Positions 53,452-61,154 of a stretch of 64,000 nt of DNA are shown here, piece after piece. Source of the stretch: Lysobacter changpingensis (GTDB taxonomy: Bacteria; Pseudomonadota; Gammaproteobacteria; Xanthomonadales; Xanthomonadaceae); the NCBI RefSeq assembly GCF_017308985.1, contig NZ_JADWPE010000002.1:930001-994000 (forward strand), in the 5' to 3' direction. Made by a program: the position numbers and the translations under genes. Numbering within the stretch: position 1 is the stretch's first letter; every line of letters starts with the position of its first letter. The notes beneath the pieces are model-generated. The model was given only the letters and a program-made list of their open reading frames with translations, searched no databases and was not told where the DNA came from.

Positions 53452-53467
53452 CCACTAGATGTAGTGG
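53452..53467. promoter_or_regulatory. NrdR-box-like palindrome
   Basis: The sequence ccactagatgtagtgg matches the NrdR consensus ACACWATATATWGTGT at about 12 of 16 positions when read on the minus strand. It lies just downstream of the predicted start point, where NrdR with bound dATP would repress. NrdR control of ribonucleotide reductases is well established; binding here is inferred. Confidence 0.55.
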
Positions 53468-53483
53468 CGAATGGCGAGGGCTC

Positions 53484-53512
53484 AAGCTACCCCCGCCTCC
53501 GGGATGTGTCAA
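53484..53512 (-). promoter_or_regulatory. sigma-70-like promoter of nrdJa
   Basis: On the minus strand TTGACA (53512-53507) is followed by exactly 17 bases and then TAGCTT (53489-53484). The -35 is a perfect match and the -10 matches at three or four positions. The position fits the NrdR-like box as a downstream operator. Confidence 0.6.
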
Positions 53513-53778
53513 CGGTTTTTTGATGGCAGTCACACGGCTGTGATGACGGTCAAGCACTGCCGCACGGGCGCTTGCCGAAGCTGGCGCGAACGTGCGCGCG
53601 GCGCCTTCGGATGGCGCGGAAATGGGCATCGCGGCGGAAAAACTTCATCGCGTATTTAATGCCGTTCAGGGACACTGGCCCGACGCCGCGGCGGGGAGCA
53701 GCGGCACGGTGCGGCGATGCCGCCGGCCGGTGCCGACTTCCCGCACGCCCCTTCATCCACGAACCGAACGACGACGCG

Positions 53779-55212
53779 ATGCGCCCGCTGCCGACCCTGC
53801 TGACCCTGTCCCTCGCCGCCGCCTTCGGCGGCTTCGCCGCCACCGCGATCCGCGACGGCCTGGAAGCGCCGGCGCAGGCCGCGCCCGCTTCGGCCGTGGC
53901 CTCGACGCCGACCGTGGCGGCGCTGCCGGCGATCGTCGGCGGCCAGCCGCTGCCCTCGCTCGCGCCGATGCTGGCGAAGGTGACGCCGGCGGTGGTCAGC
54001 GTGCACACCAAGCAGCGCGTGCGGGTGAGCCCGTTCGGCAACGATCCGATGTTCCGCCGCATGTTCCCCGAGCTGACCCAGGAGCGCATCAACGAATCGC
54101 TGGGCTCGGGCGTCATCGTCGATGCGAAGCAGGGCTTCGTGCTCACCAACCACCACGTGATCGAAGGCGCCGACGAGGTGTCGGTGACGCTCGCCGACGG
54201 CCGCACGCTGACGGCGGATTTCGTCGGCTCCGATCCCGACACCGACGTGGCGCTGATGCGCATTCCCGCGCAGAACCTGATCGCGCTGCCGCTGGCCGAT
54301 TCCAGCGCGCTGCGCGTGGGCGATTTCGTGGTGGCGGTGGGCAATCCGTTCGGCATCGGGCAGACGGTGACGTCGGGCATCGTCTCGGCCGTCGGGCGCA
54401 GCGGCCTGCGCGGGCTGGGCTTCCAGAACTTCATCCAGACCGACGCGTCGATCAATCCGGGCAATTCCGGCGGCGCGCTGGTGAACCTCAACGGCGAGCT
54501 GGTGGGCATCAACACGGCCAGCTTCAATCCGCGCGGCTCGATGGCCGGCAACATCGGCCTGGGTTTCGCGATTCCCACCAGCCTGGCGCGCAACATCATG
54601 GGTCAGCTGATCGCCAACAACGGTGTGGTGATCCGCGGCACGCTGGGGCTGGAATCGCAAGACGTGGACGAGCGGCTGGCGAAGGCGCTGGGCCTTCCCG
54701 AGGCGCGCGGCGCGGTGGTCACGCAGGTGTTCGCCGGCAGCGCGGCGGCGGCGGCAGGGGTGAAGATCGGCGACGTGGTGCTCGCCGCGAACGGCCAGCG
54801 CATCGACGGTCGCGACGAGCTGCGCAACTTCGAAGGCCTGCAGCCGGTGGGCAGCCGCATCACCCTGGACGTGCGCCGCGACGGCAAGCCGCTCACGCTC
54901 GCCACGGTGCTGCGCGAACAGCCCAAGTCGTACCTGGGCACCGACCTGGATGCGCGCCTGGACGGCGCGACCTTCGCCGAACTGCCCGAACGCCTGCGCC
55001 AGGCCGGGCTGTCGGGCGTGATGGTGGAGTCGGTCGCGCGCGGCAGTCGCGCCGAGGCCAACGGCCTGCGCAAGGACGACGTGGTGATCGCCTCCAATGC
55101 GGGCAACTTCGAGGACCTGCCCGGTTTCCGCGCGAGCTTCACGCAGCGTCCGGCACAGTTGGTGCTGCGCATTCTCCGCGGCAATCGCCGGGCCGACCTG
55201 CTGATGCAGTGA
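53779..55212 (+). CDS. DegP/HtrA-type periplasmic serine endoprotease (Do family)
   Basis: 477 residues. An N-terminal signal segment LLTLSLAAAFGGFAATAI precedes the protease domain with His126 in LTNHHVIEG, Asp156 in DPDTDVALMRI and Ser230 in INPGNSGGALVN. Two PDZ domains follow, around 285-375 (LGLESQDVDERLAKALGL and VLAANGQRIDGRDEL) and 390-475 (GVMVESVARGSRAEANGL). It degrades and refolds misfolded envelope proteins. The start ATG 53779 has no strong ribosome-binding site; upstream in-frame starts lack a signal peptide. Confidence 0.94.
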   Translation: MRPLPTLLTLSLAAAFGGFAATAIRDGLEAPAQAAPASAVASTPTVAALPAIVGGQPLPSLAPMLAKVTPAVVSVHTKQRVRVSPFGNDPMFRRMFPELTQERINESLGSGVIVDAKQGFVLTNHHVIEGADEVSVTLADGRTLTADFVGSDPDTDVALMRIPAQNLIALPLADSSALRVGDFVVAVGNPFGIGQTVTSGIVSAVGRSGLRGLGFQNFIQTDASINPGNSGGALVNLNGELVGINTASFNPRGSMAGNIGLGFAIPTSLARNIMGQLIANNGVVIRGTLGLESQDVDERLAKALGLPEARGAVVTQVFAGSAAAAAGVKIGDVVLAANGQRIDGRDELRNFEGLQPVGSRITLDVRRDGKPLTLATVLREQPKSYLGTDLDARLDGATFAELPERLRQAGLSGVMVESVARGSRAEANGLRKDDVVIASNAGNFEDLPGFRASFTQRPAQLVLRILRGNRRADLLMQ

Positions 55213-55273
55213 GGCCGCGCGCCGCGCATCGCACGTCCTTCGCACCACGTCCTTCCAGATAGGGAGCCGCTCG

Positions 55274-55750
55274 ATGAATACCCCCGTTGATCCGACCAAT
55301 CCCGGCGGCACCGCCATCAACACCGGCCCGGGCGCGAGCCTGGGCACGAATGCGGGCACCAACGCCGGCATGAATGCGGGCACCGGCGCCGCGTCTAATT
55401 ACACCGAAGGCGTTCGCAGCAATCTTTCGCAGGCCGGCGGCCACGTGAAGCAGGCCGCCAGCGACGCCGGCAGCGCGCTGCGCGACGCGGCCGTCGCCGC
55501 GGGCGAGGAACTGCGCGTGGGCAAGGCGAACGTCAAGGCGGATCTGGCCGACGGCGCGCTCGCCGGCCTCGCCGCGGCGGAGAACGCCGGCGGCGCGGCG
55601 CGCGAGCAGATGGACGCCCTGATGGACAAGGGTCGCGACCTGGTCGACAGCGCCGCCGAGCTCATCCGCGAGCGTCCGCTGGCTTCGTTCGGCGTCGCCT
55701 TCGCAGCAGGATGGATCCTGGCCAAGCTCGCCCGCAGCGGCGACAAGTAA
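55274..55750 (+). CDS. DUF883/ElaB-like membrane-anchored protein
   Basis: 158 residues. A Gly/Asn/Thr-rich N-terminus with repeats of the type GTNAG and GMNAG is followed by amphipathic helices (NLSQAGGHVKQAASDAGSALRDAA). The C-terminus REQMDALMDKGRDLVDSAAELIRERPLASFGVAFAAGWILAKLA ends in a tail anchor typical of ElaB/YqjD proteins, which can bind ribosomes at the inner membrane in stationary phase in E. coli. It starts the envelope cassette that continues with two further membrane proteins and the AI-2E-type gene. Confidence 0.82.
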   Translation: MNTPVDPTNPGGTAINTGPGASLGTNAGTNAGMNAGTGAASNYTEGVRSNLSQAGGHVKQAASDAGSALRDAAVAAGEELRVGKANVKADLADGALAGLAAAENAGGAAREQMDALMDKGRDLVDSAAELIRERPLASFGVAFAAGWILAKLARSGDK

Positions 55751-55758
55751 GACAGCAC

Positions 55759-56319
55759 GTGAGCGAAGGGGACGAGCGCCGCGAGCACGATCCGGCGGAC
55801 GAGCCGTCGGCCGCCGGGCCGCCGCCGGACCTGGCCGAGTCGCTGCGCGACATCGGCAAGACCGCCAGGGCCAGCCTGGGCGCCGCCGCCGGTTCGGCGC
55901 GCGCCCTGCGTTCGCTGGTCGCGGCCGATCTGTCGCTGGCGCGCAGCGCGATGGGGCGCGCGCTCGCCTTCGCCGGCGTGGCGGTGGTGTTCGGCGCGTC
56001 GGCGTGGCTGTTCTTGATGGCCACGCTGGTGGCGCTGCTGCGCAACTTCGGCCTCTCGTGGCTGATGTCGATGCTGATCGCCGCCGGCCTGAGCCTGATC
56101 GTCACCGCCTATGCCGGCCTGCGCGCGATGCACTATTTCGAACACACGCGGTTGCAGGCCACGCGCCGACAACTGGCACGGCTGGGCATCGGCGAACTCG
56201 CCGACCTGATGCCCACCGCCGATTCGCCCGAATCCGCGCGCGACAAAGCCAAGGACCTGCGCGAGAACGGCGAAGCGCTGAAGCAGCGCAACGACGGCAT
56301 CGACATCACTCCTCCCTGA
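55759..56319 (+). CDS. phage-holin-family-like inner-membrane protein
   Basis: 186 residues from GTG 55759, eight bases after the preceding stop. A charged N-terminus and a coiled DIGKTARASLGAAAGSARALRSLVAADLSLARSA precede two hydrophobic helices, LAFAGVAVVFGASAWLFLMATLVALL and WLMSMLIAAGLSLIVTAYAGLRAM, then a basic helical tail. This layout is that of the actinobacterial holin-X/phage_holin_3_6 family (PF07332), whose members in Proteobacteria usually lie next to ElaB/DUF883 genes as here and are not known holins. Confidence 0.8.
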   Translation: MSEGDERREHDPADEPSAAGPPPDLAESLRDIGKTARASLGAAAGSARALRSLVAADLSLARSAMGRALAFAGVAVVFGASAWLFLMATLVALLRNFGLSWLMSMLIAAGLSLIVTAYAGLRAMHYFEHTRLQATRRQLARLGIGELADLMPTADSPESARDKAKDLRENGEALKQRNDGIDITPP

Positions 56320-56344
56320 CGCATTCCTCCCCGACCGCGACGCC

Positions 56345-56842
56345 ATGGTCCTCAAGCCGAAAAAGCCGACGTTCAAGCAGCTGATCGCCAAGGTGCACCA
56401 GTGCGAGGACGTCGTGGAGGCGCGCGAGCGCGAGGTGGTCGACGATGTGCGGCAACTCAAGGCGTCGTGGCTGGCGGCGTGGACGCCGGGCCGGATCATC
56501 GTCGCGGGGCTCGCGAGCGGGTTCGTGATCGGCCGCGCCGAGCCGATCCGCGCGCTCGGCAAGAGCGGCGGGCTGATGCACATCGTCTCGCTGGTTTCCT
56601 CGCTCGTGGCCGGCGGCAGCGCGAAGGTCGCCGCCGACCAGGCGACCGAGGCGAAGGAAGAAGTCGCCGAGGAGAAGATCGCGGCTGGCGTCGCGGTCGA
56701 TCCGGGCGTGGCCGCCGCGGTGGCGAGCGTGCATCCGGATGCGGTGGCGGACGATCTCGACGACGAGACCTTCGCCCTCGCCCAGGCCGAAGCGCGCGCA
56801 CGCGCCGCGCGCACCGCCACCGTCGACCAGGTGGCGCCATGA
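56345..56842 (+). CDS. conserved membrane-associated protein of the ElaB-holin cassette
   Basis: 165 residues. The N-terminal helix LIAKVHQCEDVVEAREREVVDDVRQLKASW leads to one probable hydrophobic segment, RIIVAGLASGFVIG, and a second weaker one, IVSLVSSLVAGGSAKVA. The acidic, Ala-rich C-terminal third looks disordered. No family name can be given with confidence. Its stop overlaps the next start by four bases, so it is translated with the AI-2E-type gene. Confidence 0.65.
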   Translation: MVLKPKKPTFKQLIAKVHQCEDVVEAREREVVDDVRQLKASWLAAWTPGRIIVAGLASGFVIGRAEPIRALGKSGGLMHIVSLVSSLVAGGSAKVAADQATEAKEEVAEEKIAAGVAVDPGVAAAVASVHPDAVADDLDDETFALAQAEARARAARTATVDQVAP

Positions 56843-57966
56843 GCGCGCAGCCCCCGGCGGCCGCCGCCGACAACGCGGTCGCGCTCGACGAGGACGGCGA
56901 GCTTCCTCCCAGTCCGCCAGCCGCGCCGAGGCCGCGTTCGTCCACCGCCGCGGTGGTGCTGGCGACGCTCGCGGTGCTCTTCACCTTGTGGGCGGCACAG
57001 GAACTGGTGCTGCCGATCCTGCTGGCGATGTTCTTCGCGCTGATCGGCAACCCGATCATCCGCGGACTGCAGCGCCTGTACGTGCCGCGTTTCCTCAGCG
57101 CGCTGGTGGTGCTGCTGGGCGGGCTGTTCGTCGCCGGGGCACTGGCCAACCAGCTGATCGAACCGGCCGGCGAATGGATCCGCCAGGTGCCGCGCGAGAT
57201 GAAGCAGGTCGCGCCGAAGCTGCGCGATCTCTACAAGCCGATGCTGGATGCGAACAAGGCCGCGCAGAACATCGCGCGCGCGGCCGGTGGCGAGAGCAGC
57301 CGTCCGGTGCAGGTGATCCGCACCGAAGCCAACGAACCGTACAAGGTGCTGACCGCCACGCCGCGACGCGCGGCCTCCGTGCTGGCGGTGGTGCTGCTGA
57401 CGTTCTTCTTCATGGTGTACGGGCAGCAACTGCAGCGCAACGCGATCGCGCTGCTTTCCACGCGGCAGCAGAAGAAGCTCACGGTGGACATCCTCACGTC
57501 CATCGAGCGGGCGATCTCGCGCTACGTGCTGACCATCACCGTGATCAACACCTGCCTCGGGCTCGCGCTGGCGGGATCGCTGTACTGGCTGGGCGTGCCG
57601 ATGCAGGAGGCGCTGCTGTGGGGCACGATGGCGGCGATCCTCAATTTCGCGCCGTACGTGGGTCCGCTGATCGGCATCATCATCATGCTGCTGATGGGCT
57701 TCGTCGCCTTCGACGACCTGTGGCCGTCGCTGCTGCCGGCGGGCATCTACCTGGCGTTGCACACGCTGGAGGGGCAGATCGTCACGCCGATCATCCTGGG
57801 CCACAGCATGCGGCTGTCGCCGCTGGTGCTGATCCTGGCGCTGATGGTGTTCGGATGGCTGTGGGGGATCATCGGACTGCTGCTCGCCGTGCCGCTGCTG
57901 GTGTGCGTGAAGCTGGTGCTGGCGCGCATCGAGGGGCTGACGGGGTGGGCGAAGTTGTTGGAGTGA
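56839..57966 (+). CDS. AI-2E family (PerM/TqsA-like) membrane protein
   Basis: 375 residues with about eight hydrophobic segments. After a proline-rich cytosolic head come VVLATLAVLFTLWAAQELVLPILLAMFFALIGNPII, the amphipathic region between helices three and four, YVLTITVINTCLGLALAGSLYWLGVP and the signature stretch LNFAPYVGPLIGIIIMLLMGF, ending in PVILGHSMRLSPLVLILALMVFGWLWG-type sequence. Members export autoinducer-2 or act as ion antiporters; specificity cannot be told. It ends the four-gene cassette starting at 55.3 kb. Confidence 0.88.
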   Translation: MSAQPPAAAADNAVALDEDGELPPSPPAAPRPRSSTAAVVLATLAVLFTLWAAQELVLPILLAMFFALIGNPIIRGLQRLYVPRFLSALVVLLGGLFVAGALANQLIEPAGEWIRQVPREMKQVAPKLRDLYKPMLDANKAAQNIARAAGGESSRPVQVIRTEANEPYKVLTATPRRAASVLAVVLLTFFFMVYGQQLQRNAIALLSTRQQKKLTVDILTSIERAISRYVLTITVINTCLGLALAGSLYWLGVPMQEALLWGTMAAILNFAPYVGPLIGIIIMLLMGFVAFDDLWPSLLPAGIYLALHTLEGQIVTPIILGHSMRLSPLVLILALMVFGWLWGIIGLLLAVPLLVCVKLVLARIEGLTGWAKLLE

Positions 57967-58025
57967 GCGTTTGATTGAGCCCGTCGCGCTGCGGGGCGTG
58001 CGTGCGGTGCGGCTCCTGTAGCTCC

Positions 58026-58247
58026 TGTAGCCCGGGTAAGCGAAGCGCACCCGGGTGTTGCGTCTCCGGTGACGCTGCCCCGGGTGCGGCCTGCGGCCTT
58101 ACCCGGGCTGCAAGGGCCACGAAGGCCTTCGTCGCGGAGCGTGCGTGCGGTACGGCTCTTGTAGCCCGGGTAAGCGAAGCGCACCCGGGTGTTGCGTCTC
58201 CGGTGACGCTGCCCCCGGGTGCGGCCTGCGGCCTTATCCGGGCTACA
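58026..58247. repeat. two REP pairs in opposite orientation
   Basis: Reverse-complement B elements at 58026-58055 and 58160-58189 and reverse-complement A elements at 58078-58112 and 58213-58247 form two pairs. The orientation is opposite to that of all pairs at 41-48 kb. They fill most of the 376-base gap between the AI-2E-type gene and the small convergent gene; nothing else is visible except a hairpin at 58291. Confidence 0.9.
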
Positions 58248-58290
58248 AAGGCCACGAAGGCCTTCGTCAGCGCTGACGTGTCCGACTTCA

Positions 58291-58316
58291 CCCTCCCCTG
58301 CATTCGCAGGAGAGGG
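58291..58316. repeat. CCCTCCCC-family hairpin
   Basis: The arms ccctcccctgc and gcaggagaggg pair with one mismatch around four bases. It lies 26 bases beyond the stop of the small leftward gene and could mark the 3' end of that transcript. Confidence 0.6.
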
Positions 58317-58342
58317 CGCAAAAACAGCAGCAGAAGCAGCAG

Positions 58343-58573
58343 CTAGCCCCCCGGGCACGCCAACGGCTCGATCGTATAAACCTCCGTGCGCACCCCGAAG
58401 AAGCTGTAGCTGTTGTCGCAATGGCCGATCTGCCAGCCGACCGCGTTGCCGGCGTCGTCGAAGAAGGTCTGGATGTACGGCCAGCGGCCGGCGCTGGCGG
58501 GGCCGGCCATCGCCAGCAGCAGCGCGACGATGGCGAGGGAACGCACGAAGCGGATGAGCGGGATGTTGCGCAT
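58343..58573 (-). CDS. small secreted cysteine-containing protein (DUF6289-like)
   Basis: 76 residues with a perfect AAGGAGGA seven bases before the ATG at 58573. The signal peptide is MRNIPLIRFVRSLAIVALLLAMAGPASAG. The short mature part contains YIQTFFDDAGNAVGWQIGHCDNSYSFFGVRT and ends PLACPGG, with two Cys that could form one disulphide. It recalls short exported proteins of the DUF6289 group in Xanthomonadaceae, often duplicated and species-variable. Function unknown. Confidence 0.7.
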   Translation of the reverse strand: MRNIPLIRFVRSLAIVALLLAMAGPASAGRWPYIQTFFDDAGNAVGWQIGHCDNSYSFFGVRTEVYTIEPLACPGG

Positions 58574-58795
58574 GGAATCCTCCTTGAGTGCGGCAGCGCC
58601 GCGACGGGGCGCGCGAGCCGTCCGGGGCGCCCGGGATGCGATCCGCACGCGCGCTGGTGGAGCAGGCTCCGCGCGTGCCATGCCCGGATACACCCGCCGC
58701 GCACCCGCGAACCGCGACCGCGTCCGCAAAGCCCATCTCGCGGGCTCGCGCAGGCGACGGACGGTCGTCGCGCCCGGTGAGGCTAAAATCGCCGG

Positions 58796-59512
58796 ATGGC
58801 TTTCCCCGTCCGCGCGATCACCCTCGACCTCGACGACACGCTGTGGCCCTTCGCGCCGATCGGTGCGCGGGTCGAGCGCGTGCTGCACGACTGGCTCACC
58901 ACGCACTGCCCGCGCACCGCGCAGCGCTATCCGATCGAAGCCATGCGCGAGTTGCGCGAACGCATGTATGCCGAGCGTCCCGACCTCGCCCACGACTTCA
59001 GCCGGCTGCGCCTGCTGAGCCTGGTGCGCGCGATGGAGGACGCCGGCGACGATCCGCTGCACGCGGAAGCCGCGTTCGAAGCCTTCTACGACGAGCGCAA
59101 CCGCGTGGAGTTCTACGAGGACACGCTCGACGCGCTGGCGCGCCTGGCCGCGCGCGTGCCGCTGGCGGCGATCAGCAACGGCAACGCGGATCTCGCGCGC
59201 GTCGGCATCCACGCGCATTTCGTCTTCCAGCTCGGCGCGCGCGAACACGGCACGCCCAAGCCCCACGCGGGCATCTTCCACGCCGCCTGCGCGCGCTTTC
59301 CGTTCGCGCCGCACGAAGTGCTGCACGTGGGCGACGACATCGAGATGGACGTCGTCGGCGCGCATCGCGCGGGGCTGCGCAGTTGCTGGATCAACCGCAT
59401 CGGCGCGCAATGGCCGCACGACGACGTGCGCCCCGATCTCGAATTCACCACCCTCGCCGAACTGGCCGACTGGCTGGACGCGGCGCAACCCCTGGAAATC
59501 GCCGCCGCATGA
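58796..59512 (+). CDS. HAD-superfamily hydrolase (YigB-like)
   Basis: 238 residues. The HAD motif I is ITLDLDDTLWPF with nucleophile Asp, motif II is AISNGNAD, motif III uses the Lys in TPKPHAGIF, and motif IV is HVGDDIEMDVVGA. The alpha-helical cap lies between I and II. YigB in E. coli dephosphorylates flavin mononucleotide and similar compounds. The aminopeptidase gene overlaps its stop by four bases. A TAAAAT at 58784-58789 lies only seven bases before the ATG, so the message may be leaderless or start further upstream. Confidence 0.9.
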   Translation: MAFPVRAITLDLDDTLWPFAPIGARVERVLHDWLTTHCPRTAQRYPIEAMRELRERMYAERPDLAHDFSRLRLLSLVRAMEDAGDDPLHAEAAFEAFYDERNRVEFYEDTLDALARLAARVPLAAISNGNADLARVGIHAHFVFQLGAREHGTPKPHAGIFHAACARFPFAPHEVLHVGDDIEMDVVGAHRAGLRSCWINRIGAQWPHDDVRPDLEFTTLAELADWLDAAQPLEIAAA

Positions 59513-60888
59513 GCCTGCCGTCCGGATTCGCCGACCCCACCACCGCCCACGCGTTGCCGCTGCACGTCGTCACGCGCGACACCCTCGCCTCGTGGCGTTC
59601 GTCGCAGCCCGCCCCCATCGGCGCGTGGCTCGATGCGCAGGGCTTCGACGGCTCGCCGTTCTCCGCGATCACGCTGCCCGGCAGCGACGGCGGCATCGCC
59701 GGTGCGGTGATCGGCGTGGGCGACATGCTCGATCCGTTCGCCTACGGCCATGCGCCGCATGCGCTGCCGCCGCGCGCGTTCGCGGTGGCGGGCGACCTGT
59801 CGGCGGACGCGCGCTTCGCATTGCAGCTGGGCTGGGGCCTGGGCGCGTACCGCTTCAATCGGTACCGCGCACCGCTGCGCGCGCCGGCGGAACTGGCGAT
59901 CGCGCAGGCGGATGCGGATGCGTTCGCGCAACTCGCCGCCTGCGTGCGCGTGCGCGACCTGGTCAACACGCCGACCGAGCACATGGGGCCGGACCAGCTG
60001 GAACAGGTGGCGTGCGAGATCGCCGAACGCTTCGGCGCGCGCATCGAGGTGGTGAGCGGCGACGACCTGATCACGCGCAATTTCCCGGCGATCCACGCGG
60101 TCGGACGCGCGAGCCATCGTGCGCCGCGCCTGATCTCGCTGCAGTGGGGCGACGAATCGCATCCGCACGTGGTCATCGTCGGCAAGGGCGTGTGCTTCGA
60201 CACGGGCGGTCTGGACCTGAAGCCCGCCGACGGCATGCGCAACATGAAGAAGGACATGGGCGGCGCGGCGCACGCGATCGCGCTGGCCGAACTGGTGATG
60301 GCGCGCAATCTGCCGCTGCGCATCACGCTGCTGGTGCCGGCGGTGGAGAACGCGGTCGGGCCGAACGCGTTCCGCCCGGGCGAAGTCGTCGACACGCGAA
60401 AGGGCGTCACGGTCGAGATCGACAACACCGATGCCGAAGGCCGCGTGATCCTGTGCGATGCGCTGACGTATGCGTCGGAGATGCAGCCGGCGCTGCTGCT
60501 GGACTTCGCCACGCTCACCGGCGCGGCGCGCATCGCGCTGGGTCCGGACCTGCCGGCGCTGTACAGCAACGACGACGGGGTGGCGCAGCAATGGCTCGAC
60601 GCGGGCATGCAGCTGCGCGATCCGCTGTGGCGGATGCCGCTGTGGCGGCCCTATGTGCGCTATCTCGTCAGCAACGTCGCGGACATCGCCAATGGCGGGC
60701 CGTCGAAGATGGCCGGCTCGATCACCGCCGCGGTGTACCTGGACCGCTTCGTGCCGCCGGCGCAGAAGTGGGCGCACCTGGATGTGTACAGCTGGAACGA
60801 CAACGACCGGCCGGGACGTCCCGCGGGCGGCGAGGCGCAGGGCCTGCGCGGTGCGTATGCGTTGTTGAAGCAGTACGCGGCTGCTTGA
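59509..60888 (+). CDS. M17 leucyl aminopeptidase family protein
   Basis: 459 residues. The C-terminal catalytic domain has the zinc-binding VGKGVCFDTGGLDLKP (about 225-240), KDMGGAA and the family signature NTDAEGR (306-312), with the catalytic Lys in GKG and Arg in AEGR. The N-terminal domain is shorter than in PepA, resembling the PepB-like branch. It removes N-terminal residues from peptides in the cytoplasm. Overlap with the HAD gene by ATGA implies a two-gene operon. Confidence 0.93.
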   Translation: MSLPSGFADPTTAHALPLHVVTRDTLASWRSSQPAPIGAWLDAQGFDGSPFSAITLPGSDGGIAGAVIGVGDMLDPFAYGHAPHALPPRAFAVAGDLSADARFALQLGWGLGAYRFNRYRAPLRAPAELAIAQADADAFAQLAACVRVRDLVNTPTEHMGPDQLEQVACEIAERFGARIEVVSGDDLITRNFPAIHAVGRASHRAPRLISLQWGDESHPHVVIVGKGVCFDTGGLDLKPADGMRNMKKDMGGAAHAIALAELVMARNLPLRITLLVPAVENAVGPNAFRPGEVVDTRKGVTVEIDNTDAEGRVILCDALTYASEMQPALLLDFATLTGAARIALGPDLPALYSNDDGVAQQWLDAGMQLRDPLWRMPLWRPYVRYLVSNVADIANGGPSKMAGSITAAVYLDRFVPPAQKWAHLDVYSWNDNDRPGRPAGGEAQGLRGAYALLKQYAAA

Positions 60889-60909
60889 GGGCTGCCTGAT
60901 TCCTCCTAC

Positions 60910-60960
60910 GTAACCCGGGTAGGCGAAGCGCACCCGGGTTGGCGTGACAGGCCCCGGGTG
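60910..60960. repeat. truncated REP pair
   Basis: A B-type hairpin in reverse orientation, cgtaacccgggtaggcgaag followed by cgcacccggg, spans 60909-60938. It is followed by gccccgggtggccc, a cut-short A element near 60951. It follows the aminopeptidase gene, and the next 190 bases before the efflux adaptor show no other feature. Confidence 0.7.
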
Positions 60961-61154
60961 GCCCGATGGCGTTCGTCGGGATGCGCGCCAGCGTTGCCGA
61001 CATTCCGGCGCCACGCGAATCCCTCCAAGGTGACCCGCCCTCCCGCATCGAATACCCTTGGCACCGTCGCGGCCGTAGAAAGTTACTTCCGGCCCCTTGG
61101 CGCGGCTCCGCCCGCTGCCCACACTTGCCCCCCTTCCCATCGTCCGGATCGTCG

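Larger units (their letters stand above)
53181..53477 (-). promoter_or_regulatory. long structured 5' leader of nrdJa
   Basis: About 300 bases separate the predicted transcription start from the nrdJa ATG. The stretch contains several strong hairpins: gcgaccgc/gcggtcgc with a seven-base loop (53303-53325), ccgtcggcg/cgccgacgg (53261-53269 with 53286-53294) and a gaaggt/accttc pairing near 53.35 kb. No credible gene lies in it. The leader could be a cis-regulatory RNA. I could not match it to the cobalamin riboswitch core, so the class is open. Confidence 0.5.

Noticed and set aside
53181-53480. Cobalamin riboswitch before nrdJ
   Set aside because: The leader is structured and B12 dependence makes it attractive, but I could not find the conserved B12-box sequence, so it is listed only as a structured leader.
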